Origin: Oceanospirillales bacterium
Lineage (GTDB): Bacteria > Pseudomonadota > Gammaproteobacteria > Xanthomonadales > SZUA-36
Direction: 5' to 3'
DNA: 16,340 nt
NCBI GenBank assembly: GCA_003232965.1
Contig: QIKG01000157.1
Location: 1-16,340 of the forward strand
The translations under genes and the position numbers were made by a program. Positions within the stretch are counted from its first letter, which is position 1, and each line of letters starts with the position of its first letter. The notes below the pieces were generated by a model that did not search any database, was not told the DNA's origin, and worked only from the letters and a program-made list of their open reading frames with translations. Shown piece by piece: positions 1 to 6,132 of the stretch.

Positions 1-351
1 CTGGGAAAAACCATCCCCATTAGCATGACAAAAATTGAAAGCAATTTTTTTAAAGCCAGGCTCGCTAAAACCAATGGTGATTTGTACAATTCCATCACGA
101 CCAAGGCCTTGAAGTAATTTTGTTTTTTTATTGTACCTAAACCAGAATGGCTCATAACTTTCCAGGCAAAACCCGCATTCGGTAAAACCCAACACCACGC
201 CATCTTGGCGTTGGAAAAGTGCTATATGGTGGCCAATAGTAGCCCAGTCACCACAGATGCCTTCACTACCTTCAAAAATCTCATTTACACACCAAATACC
301 AAGGTATTTTCCAACCGGTGCACCAAATACTTCTTTATTGCTTACTTCCAT
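1..351 (-). CDS. Small unrecognised protein downstream of the CHAT gene (partial, runs off left edge)
   Basis: An open frame of 117 codons runs from ATG at 351 to the window edge with no stop, so the C-terminus is missing. The start is well supported: AAGGAG lies 6 bases upstream of the ATG. The product begins MEVSNKEVFGAPVGKYLGIW and has no signal peptide or membrane segment, so it is probably cytoplasmic. It is rich in Gly, Phe and aromatic residues and carries five cysteines (C21, C33, C59, C62, C108); C59 and C62 form a CxxC-like pair (ECGFC). I do not recognise the family. It starts 33 bp after the stop of the CHAT protease gene on the same strand, so it is probably the last visible member of that operon. 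It could be an immunity, substrate or accessory protein, or simply unrelated; the sequence does not decide. Confidence 0.7.
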   Translation of the reverse strand, partial: MEVSNKEVFGAPVGKYLGIWCVNEIFEGSEGICGDWATIGHHIALFQRQDGVVLGFTECGFCLESYEPFWFRYNKKTKLLQGLGRDGIVQITIGFSEPGFKKIAFNFCHANGDGFSQ

Positions 352-357
352 AATTGA

Positions 358-363
358 CTCCTT
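358..363 (-). promoter_or_regulatory. Shine-Dalgarno site of the small downstream gene
   Basis: On the minus strand this reads AAGGAG, 6 bases before the ATG at 351. It is the clearest ribosome binding site in the window and is the main reason to believe that the small partial gene is real. It lies in the 33-bp gap after the CHAT gene stop. Confidence 0.75.
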
Positions 364-384
364 TATTAAATAGTTTAAAAAAAC

Positions 385-3300
385 CTACTGCTGAAAATCA
401 CTAAATCCTGCCCAATAAAATGGATCATTATAATTATCTGATTGTACAAAATTTAACTGCGCTTGTCTTAATGCTTCCGATACAGGTTGATTCTTCTCTA
501 GTAAGGCCGTATAAAAACCACGCATTAATTCCACTGCGGCACGGTCAGATACTTTCCACTGACTACTGACCACATCACTGACCCCGGTATACATAAATGC
601 CCGCACCATCCCCAGCAGCCCTTCGCCAGCCAGCAGTTTTCCTGTGCCTGCATCGCAGGCGCTCATTACCACTAACCTGGAATTTATTGGTGCATGATAG
701 ATTTCCTGTGCCGTCAGCAGCCAAGGTTGTTGCTGCCCTTGCTGGTCGACTACTGATAATGCCAAACCAGACAGACTTGAACCTTCTGGGTTAAATATAC
801 CATGCGTGGCAAAGTGCAGAATATCCGTATCTTCAGTTGTCCCCTCGAGAACTGTATGTCGTGTGGCTTTAGCACCTGAAAGAATTGAAATATTTGACTC
901 AGCTGACATATTATTACTAGCTAACTTCTCAATGATATTCGCCTCTACCATAGATCCGCGCAAACGGTATAAACCCAAATCTGATGGATAAGTCATATCC
1001 ATCTTATTTTGTTCGGTTTGATGGATGCTTTGCTGGTCATAATTGGGGTCAGCAAAAATTCGTATGCCATTCCAATTAGTACTTTCTCTACCTATGTTTG
1101 CAGCATCAATGAATGGGCTGTAACTCAATCGGTAACGACTCAACCATGGCTCACCCGATTGGTCGCTAAGCGGCAATACCGCGAAAGGTAGATAATTCAA
1201 AATTCCATCAGCAATAATTCGCAGCTGCTCTATACCCGCTGGTAATTTGGGATCGAGATCTGCACCGAGGGCATTGAGTTCAGATTTGACATCATGGTAG
1301 CCACTAGGACGACGCAACGCGCTGAGAACCTGGTTGACTTTTACAGTTAAATTATTGTTGCTTGGTAGTGTATATGTTTTTAATTCCCCTGCCGCCAATA
1401 CCCAGAGCACGCCATAATCTTCGCTTATATAAAAGGATAAGATTGCGGTGTTTGCTGGCATCTCTAGTAACAATTTAGCAATATCGATATCAACAGGTAT
1501 CAGCGATGCTTGTTGGAGTGGGAAATACTGCTGATCAAAACTTTCTAACTTAACCAGAGCTTGTTCATATTGGCTATCCAAATCAGCCAATTTACTATTT
1601 TGCTGCTCCCGTCCTTTCAGGCGAATAGTTGCCAACGCATTTAATTGGTCATTTATATCTTTACGGCGCTGCTGTAACTCATGGTTAAGTGTTCGTGTTG
1701 ATGCCGACTCCCTAACTGCTTCGCGCAGAGTTTGGGCGCGTGCCCGCTCTGCCCAAATTAAGGCCTTGCGCGACCAACCCGCTGCTGGTTCCTGTTGCCA
1801 GAGTTGAAGATATAAATCAATGAGCTTTTCGTAAGCCTTACGCTGACGCAAGCTGAAGCTGGCGCGTAAATCCATGCTAATATTTTCTGGGCGTATGACG
1901 GTTAATATCTCAATTGCATTTTTGGCATGCCGCTCTGCAGAATTGAAATCTAAACTGCCGATGTATGCATCTGCCAGAGCCATATCCATAAACGCCAACT
2001 GATACTCATTCCCTGCTTGTTTATATGCACGCCGCGCTTGCTTTAAATACTCGATTGCCTCAGGAAAACTACCTTTTTTAAGCGCGTATTGACCCTTAAC
2101 AAAGCTTGCCCTATTCTGGATTGAATTAGTTTCAACATTTGTTAATAATTGGTTAGCTTCATTGAGGTAAGTGGCAGCAGTATCCAACTCACCCATTCGA
2201 GATTCAAGATCCGCCAAGTTCAACAGTGATCTTACTATCCATGAATTATTTCCCTGTGCGCGTTCTGATTCCAGACTCAGTAAATAGTATTTTCGCGCAA
2301 GCTCAAATTTATTTTCAAAATCTGCAATTAAGGCCACTGCAGCAGTCGAGGTTTTATCACCTTTTTCGAGCGCACTTACTTCCAATTCATGATAAATCTG
2401 CCGGGCGCGCTGCACATCCCCTAAACGCTGATAAATATTTGCAATCCTGCGTTTATAACGATCTGTGGAAACAGTGTCCGTTGTATTAACCGCCATGGCT
2501 GTTGCGCGCTGATAATAATGTAGTGCTGCATCAAAATTTCCAGCGCGTATTTCTGTAAGTCCTATATTCGCCAACGCCCGGGCTCGCTCTCCATCTGAAC
2601 CTACCCTAGTATACAGGTCAAACGCTTGTTTAAACTGAATCCGTGCTCGCAATATATCACCCCGTCGGTAATACAGGCCGCCAAGATTACCAATTAAAGT
2701 CGCCTCGGTGGTGTAATCAGAGGCGTTGTGCACATCAGGTTCTAATGCCAGATAACATGCCTCAGCTTGATCCAGTAGTTCCTGGTCATGTAGGATGAGA
2801 CAAGCGATATTGCGTACTGACAGAGTTTGGTAAATTACCCCTCGATTTGTCGCGTCTTGATGTTGCCACTTGTTATAGGCGGGTATCGCCTGAGCCGCAA
2901 AGGTTTTTGCTATGCTCCGTTCACCGCTTTGCCAAACTGACCAGGCGAGACCGTGCAATGCCAATGCCTGTATACGAACATCAGTTTGTTGACGAATCAG
3001 CGGTAAATACAGTCGTTGAGCATCATTAAAAAAGCCTTGCCTACGGACACTATCAGCCAGAAAATAATCCAGTTCTTCTGCGCTGATGATTTTTTTGTAC
3101 TCTGGTTTATATTGTTCAGCTGCCGCCTTAAAGCATTGGCTAGCCATACCAGGGTCCTTAGCAAAACCTTCAACACTGGTCTGGCAATCTACATCTTGCG
3201 GAAGGATGGTGTTTTTGTTCTGTAAAACAGCCGTTGCGACCATCACCTGCCGCAGAAAAGCATAGAGACCGGTATCCGCCACTGCCTGTAATTTAACTCT

Positions 3301-3825
3301 GAGGCCGCCGGGCGAAATGACCTGTGTTTTTAAGGGCAATTCAACAGTGGAACCATTTAGAGTAGTTGCATTGAAAACCAGCCGATCGGTACCCACCGCC
3401 AGAATGGGGGCATCTGTTGAGATAATCTCTTTATCCGCAGAGCTGATTAATACAGGGGTAACATCCACCCCACGCTGTTCGAGGCTGAGCAACCAGTTTC
3501 CGCTAAGATTATCGGGTAACTGCAGGCGATAGTTTTTACTGTGATCCCAGTCTATATCCAGGCTTTGCTCTGCGGATATATCCAGGGTAATTGTTGCGCG
3601 CTCTTGCGCCTGCAATGGCGAGAAAAGCGAGAGGAAAATAGCAAACAGAAAAAAACCAGACCGAAATAAATGGCCTGGTCTAAGCTTGGAACTTACCTTA
3701 TGAAAACTTGTAATTGTATTTTTTGTGGTTAAATAATTCTGATAACTTGGAGCCTCAGGATATACCTGAAGGAGTCTATTTTGCTTAGCTACTATTTCCC
3801 TTACCAGCCTCGACACTAAATGCAT
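385..3825 (-). CDS. Exported TPR protein with C-terminal CHAT (caspase-like) protease domain
   Basis: This 1146-residue protein has an N-terminal segment of about 55 residues, then a hydrophobic stretch (FRSGFFLFAIFLSLFSPLQA, residues 54-73) that looks like a Sec signal or anchor, with likely cleavage after A73. Residues about 76-170 are beta-rich and unrecognised. TPR-like helical repeats fill about 260-670 (for example around 375-450), followed by a charged helical linker (about 705-755). The CHAT domain occupies about 860-1146: LNYLPFAVLPL, then HFATHG with catalytic His1008, then SACDAG with catalytic Cys1057, then the conserved GEGLLGMVRAFMYTG stretch. Both catalytic residues are present, so it should be an active cysteine peptidase. 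CHAT families include HetF-like proteins, separase relatives and the Craspase peptidase. The ATG at 3825 lies 41 bp inside the preceding gene without a clear ribosome site, suggesting translational coupling; no better in-frame ATG precedes the signal. Substrate is unknown. Confidence 0.9.
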   Translation of the reverse strand: MHLVSRLVREIVAKQNRLLQVYPEAPSYQNYLTTKNTITSFHKVSSKLRPGHLFRSGFFLFAIFLSLFSPLQAQERATITLDISAEQSLDIDWDHSKNYRLQLPDNLSGNWLLSLEQRGVDVTPVLISSADKEIISTDAPILAVGTDRLVFNATTLNGSTVELPLKTQVISPGGLRVKLQAVADTGLYAFLRQVMVATAVLQNKNTILPQDVDCQTSVEGFAKDPGMASQCFKAAAEQYKPEYKKIISAEELDYFLADSVRRQGFFNDAQRLYLPLIRQQTDVRIQALALHGLAWSVWQSGERSIAKTFAAQAIPAYNKWQHQDATNRGVIYQTLSVRNIACLILHDQELLDQAEACYLALEPDVHNASDYTTEATLIGNLGGLYYRRGDILRARIQFKQAFDLYTRVGSDGERARALANIGLTEIRAGNFDAALHYYQRATAMAVNTTDTVSTDRYKRRIANIYQRLGDVQRARQIYHELEVSALEKGDKTSTAAVALIADFENKFELARKYYLLSLESERAQGNNSWIVRSLLNLADLESRMGELDTAATYLNEANQLLTNVETNSIQNRASFVKGQYALKKGSFPEAIEYLKQARRAYKQAGNEYQLAFMDMALADAYIGSLDFNSAERHAKNAIEILTVIRPENISMDLRASFSLRQRKAYEKLIDLYLQLWQQEPAAGWSRKALIWAERARAQTLREAVRESASTRTLNHELQQRRKDINDQLNALATIRLKGREQQNSKLADLDSQYEQALVKLESFDQQYFPLQQASLIPVDIDIAKLLLEMPANTAILSFYISEDYGVLWVLAAGELKTYTLPSNNNLTVKVNQVLSALRRPSGYHDVKSELNALGADLDPKLPAGIEQLRIIADGILNYLPFAVLPLSDQSGEPWLSRYRLSYSPFIDAANIGRESTNWNGIRIFADPNYDQQSIHQTEQNKMDMTYPSDLGLYRLRGSMVEANIIEKLASNNMSAESNISILSGAKATRHTVLEGTTEDTDILHFATHGIFNPEGSSLSGLALSVVDQQGQQQPWLLTAQEIYHAPINSRLVVMSACDAGTGKLLAGEGLLGMVRAFMYTGVSDVVSSQWKVSDRAAVELMRGFYTALLEKNQPVSEALRQAQLNFVQSDNYNDPFYWAGFSDFQQ

Positions 3826-4567
3826 AGTTGGCGATTAACTCCACTTTAGTGCCGCTATCATAAACTACTCGGGCGACATAATCACCTATGGGCAGTTCAC
3901 TGGTATGCAGCGCAAAGACTAGGTTGTCTTTAGCATCGGGCTGAAGGCTGTTTAGTGCCACCAGCTGGTTTTTATCAGACCAGGAAATTATTTCAATATT
4001 ATAACGATCAAACTCTGGATAACTTAGTTCCAGTTCAAGCATCATCCAACCGCCGCTGCTGTTTTTATCCAGTATCGCCAGCGGCTGAAAATCACCACTC
4101 AGCCCGGCACGCACATTGGGTAGGGTTACCGTCTGGTATTGACCCGAAGGCGTTTGTAATTGCGCTAACAGAGGGCTTGCCTCGGGTTTAAACATCACAC
4201 TGCCAACAGTGATGGTTAGCACCAGGATTGCTGCGGTAGCGAATGCGGGTATGGGCTGAATATTTCCGAACCAGCGTTGTATAAAAGACGGTTGCTTAGA
4301 GCCGGTACCATCAGATTCTATACCTGAAAGAACTTGTTGCTTACCTAATGCCATCAGCCCCACTCTTGCGACTAGGGCAGTTTCCACTTCATCCTGTAGT
4401 TGCGGGTGATTCAGCAAAAACAGCTCAAAACTGTTGTGTTTGCTTGATTCCAGCTTGCCGCGCACATAGGCATCGACATCAGCCAGAGCCATCTCAAGGC
4501 TATATTCATTGTTATAAACGATTGCTTTCATAGCAGCACCATCATCATCTTTAAGGTTCCTACTCAT
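3785..4567 (-). CDS. Single-pass membrane protein, probable zinc-free anti-sigma factor
   Basis: The product has 260 residues. Residues about 25-75 form a helical N-terminus (DVDAYVRGKLESS...FLLNHPQLQDEVE) resembling the sigma-binding helices of anti-sigma factors. One membrane segment follows at about 106-126 (IPAFATAAILVLTITVGSVM). The remaining 130 residues should be periplasmic and are beta-rich, with a pattern like a small Ig-like domain (LPIGDYVARVVYDSGTKVEL). There is no cysteine anywhere, so it is not a zinc-binding (ZAS) anti-sigma factor. It begins 12 bp after the sigma gene stop and overlaps the CHAT gene by 41 bp, which places it in a three-gene unit. GGTGA lies 6 bases before the chosen ATG; an ATG at residue 13 is a less likely start. 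The anti-sigma role is inferred from position, topology and weak N-terminal resemblance. Confidence 0.8.
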   Translation of the reverse strand: MSRNLKDDDGAAMKAIVYNNEYSLEMALADVDAYVRGKLESSKHNSFELFLLNHPQLQDEVETALVARVGLMALGKQQVLSGIESDGTGSKQPSFIQRWFGNIQPIPAFATAAILVLTITVGSVMFKPEASPLLAQLQTPSGQYQTVTLPNVRAGLSGDFQPLAILDKNSSGGWMMLELELSYPEFDRYNIEIISWSDKNQLVALNSLQPDAKDNLVFALHTSELPIGDYVARVVYDSGTKVELIANYAFSVEAGKGNSS

Positions 4568-4579
4568 AGACTGTCACCA

Positions 4580-5149
4580 TTAGCGAAAATCTCTCATCTG
4601 AAACTCAAGTTTTTGGCGTAAGCGCTGCTTGGCACGGTAAAGCACTCGATCGAAATGTTCAGTAGATAAATCCAGTTGAGCACAGATGCCCGGTTTTTCT
4701 AATTCATCGATGAAATACAGCCATAGGATTTTTCGATCACGATTACCGGGGAGCTCATTAATAACGGTATGTACCAGTTCGGCGGTATCCTTTTTTTCTA
4801 GGCGTGTAACTTGATCCGGCATAGGATCTACGGCGGCATCAACAGCATCGTCATCACCCCAGGTATTTCGGCGCTTTTCTTTACGGTAATGATTGATAAA
4901 TAAATTTACAGCGGTGGTATGGATGAAGGCTTTAACCTGCTTAGGATTATCTAGTGGTTGTTTGCGCAAGCGCGTTAATACCACCATGAACGTATCCTGG
5001 TGAATGTCTGCCGCCAACTCGACATCGCCGCAGCGCTGAGTCAGCATTAACAATAAACCACGGGAGTACTGCCGTACCAGCGAAGTTTCAGCTGCAGGCT
5101 CACCGGCAGCAATAGCGCTTAGTACAGTTTCTATATCGAAATCAGCCAT
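4580..5149 (-). CDS. ECF-type RNA polymerase sigma factor
   Basis: The product has 189 residues with the two-domain layout of extracytoplasmic function sigma factors. Sigma region 2 spans about 21-94 (LVRQYSRGLLLMLTQR, DIHQDTFMVVLTRLRKQP, AFIHTTAVNLFINHYRKEKR). Sigma region 4 spans about 123-181 (ELVHTVINELPGNRDRKILW, then a helix-turn-helix around LSTEHFDRVLYRAKQRLRQK). It lacks regions 1 and 3, as expected. I chose ATG at 5149 because about 13 residues before the SAIAAGE motif is usual for the family; an in-frame GTG at 5173 with AGGGA upstream and a TTG at 5203 are alternatives. It heads the sigma, membrane protein, CHAT protease, small protein series, and probably controls that operon and other envelope genes. 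The promoters it recognises cannot be read from the window with confidence. Confidence 0.9.
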   Translation of the reverse strand: MADFDIETVLSAIAAGEPAAETSLVRQYSRGLLLMLTQRCGDVELAADIHQDTFMVVLTRLRKQPLDNPKQVKAFIHTTAVNLFINHYRKEKRRNTWGDDDAVDAAVDPMPDQVTRLEKKDTAELVHTVINELPGNRDRKILWLYFIDELEKPGICAQLDLSTEHFDRVLYRAKQRLRQKLEFQMRDFR

Positions 5150-5286
5150 GTTTGGAGTGCTGATATTGAGCACATATGTCCCTGTTTCATTCCCAGCGTA
5201 CAATCATACCAAATTTATTCACGCATGGTTGCCACATTGGAGTGGGGTTTTATGCTTATCAATACACTGAGAGCAGGATCGGGGCA
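5150..5286 (-). other. Leader/promoter region of the sigma-CHAT operon
   Basis: No gene is supported between the sigma start and the repeat cluster. The promoter of the sigma operon should lie here or in the repeats. I looked for sigma70-type and ECF-type hexamer pairs on the minus strand and found no convincing pair with proper spacing. Confidence 0.4.
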
Positions 5287-5463
5287 GCTTGGAGTTTTAC
5301 GCGTTGGGTCGTTGCGGGTTTTGGTAGGGTGGGCATTTATGCCCACGCGGAAGATGGTTAAATATCCCGGAAATGGGTTTTAGTGGCTTGGGGTTTTACG
5401 CGTGGGCATAAATGCCCACCCTACGGGTTGGGTTGTTGCGGGTTTTGGTGGGGTGGGGATTTA
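5287..5463. repeat. REP-like palindromic repeat cluster
   Basis: Two 26-bp copies of one sequence lie in inverted orientation at 5324-5349 and 5399-5424. Each contains an 8-bp-arm hairpin, GTGGGCAT-TT-ATGCCCAC at 5329-5346 and GTGGGCAT-AA-ATGCCCAC at 5402-5419. Around them are two direct repeats: an 18-bp one (GCTTGGRGTTTTACGCGT at 5287-5304 and 5386-5403, one mismatch) and a 36-bp one (5304-5339 and 5428-5463, three mismatches). The last copy contains the tsaB stop codon. The GTAGGGTGGGCA...TGCCCAC pattern is of the kind spread as REP/MITE-like elements. No T-run follows either hairpin on the minus strand, so a plain intrinsic terminator is not shown. Confidence 0.85.
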
Positions 5464-6132
5464 CTGGCGTTCTTTTATGGTTTTGGCTACTTTGTTGCGA
5501 ACATATTGGGGTAGGACTTCTGCCGGGTCGAGGGTATTGCCTGCTTCAAGCTGCGGCTTGGCTAGTGCTAACATAGCCGTTGCCAGCGGCCAACAGTCGC
5601 TGATCAGCCGATGAATATCAGCAAACTGCTCCTGGTATTCAGAAAAACCATTACCAAGGGCGATCCAGTCATCGTTAGTGGGTATGGTTACCGCGGCTGG
5701 CGGGCAGACTTTTTCTGTTGAGGCCAATTGCATCAATCCTGCTGCATTGCGTTCACACGCCGCTGTATAAACCTCACCCATGCGAGCATCCATACACACC
5801 AAGCTATATTTCTGCTCTGCAGGCGTAGCAGCTTGTGCCACGGTTAATAAAGACGATATCGGGATAACCCGTAGACCGGCTCCCAACGCCAGCCCCTGAA
5901 CCACTCCCAAACCGATACGCAAAGAAGTAAAACTACCGGGCCCGTAACCATAGGCTATGGCATCCAGCTCTGTTAACTCAATATTGAGCTCTGCCAGTAC
6001 CGCATCAATGAACTGAAGGATTTTTTCGGCGTGTTGCCGCGGCGATGTTTCCAAGCGCTCGGCGATGTTTCCATCGGCACAGGCGGCGATACTCAAGGCT
6101 GCAGATGAAGTATCGATAGCCAATAATTTCAT
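5461..6132 (-). CDS. tsaB: TsaB, tRNA N6-threonylcarbamoyladenosine synthesis protein
   Basis: TsaB is the non-catalytic partner of TsaD in the TsaBDE complex, which transfers the threonylcarbamoyl group to A37 of ANN-decoding tRNAs in the cytoplasm. The 223-residue product has the family length, the ASKHA-type N-terminus MKLLAIDTSS, the RQHAEKIL segment (residues 32-39) and the signature GPGSFTSLRIG (64-74). Its ATG overlaps the stop of the upstream helicase gene by 4 bp (ATGA), which implies coupled translation. A helicase-tsaB (yoaA-yeaZ) pair is a known gene order in gammaproteobacteria. The stop codon lies within a repeat element copy, so the last few codons sit at an insertion boundary; the C-terminus (VAKTIKERQ) nevertheless looks normal in length. 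Confidence 0.96.
   Translation of the reverse strand: MKLLAIDTSSAALSIAACADGNIAERLETSPRQHAEKILQFIDAVLAELNIELTELDAIAYGYGPGSFTSLRIGLGVVQGLALGAGLRVIPISSLLTVAQAATPAEQKYSLVCMDARMGEVYTAACERNAAGLMQLASTEKVCPPAAVTIPTNDDWIALGNGFSEYQEQFADIHRLISDCWPLATAMLALAKPQLEAGNTLDPAEVLPQYVRNKVAKTIKERQ

Noticed and set aside
3736..3770. Short palindrome TCAGGATATACCTGA near the start of the CHAT gene as a possible operator.
   Set aside because: Only 5-bp arms, inside a coding region, with no second copy near a promoter; such matches arise by chance.
385..3825. A type III-E CRISPR Craspase-like system, because of the TPR-CHAT protein.
   Set aside because: No CRISPR repeats, Cas genes or gRAMP-like protein are present, and the TPR-CHAT protein has a signal-like segment. 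The neighbours are a sigma factor and a membrane protein instead.
4580..5149. Calling the sigma/membrane pair a FecI/FecR iron-uptake system.
   Set aside because: The membrane protein does not show the FecR layout and no TonB-dependent receptor gene is adjacent; the next gene is a CHAT protease.
5150..5203. Extending the sigma factor to the TTG at 5203.
   Set aside because: The extra 18 residues have no family match and the ATG at 5149 gives the usual N-terminal length. A GTG at 5173 with AGGGA upstream remains possible.
5324..5424. Hairpins as an intrinsic terminator of tsaB.
   Set aside because: Neither hairpin is followed by a T-run on the minus strand, so the intrinsic terminator form is not met. 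They fit a REP-like element better.
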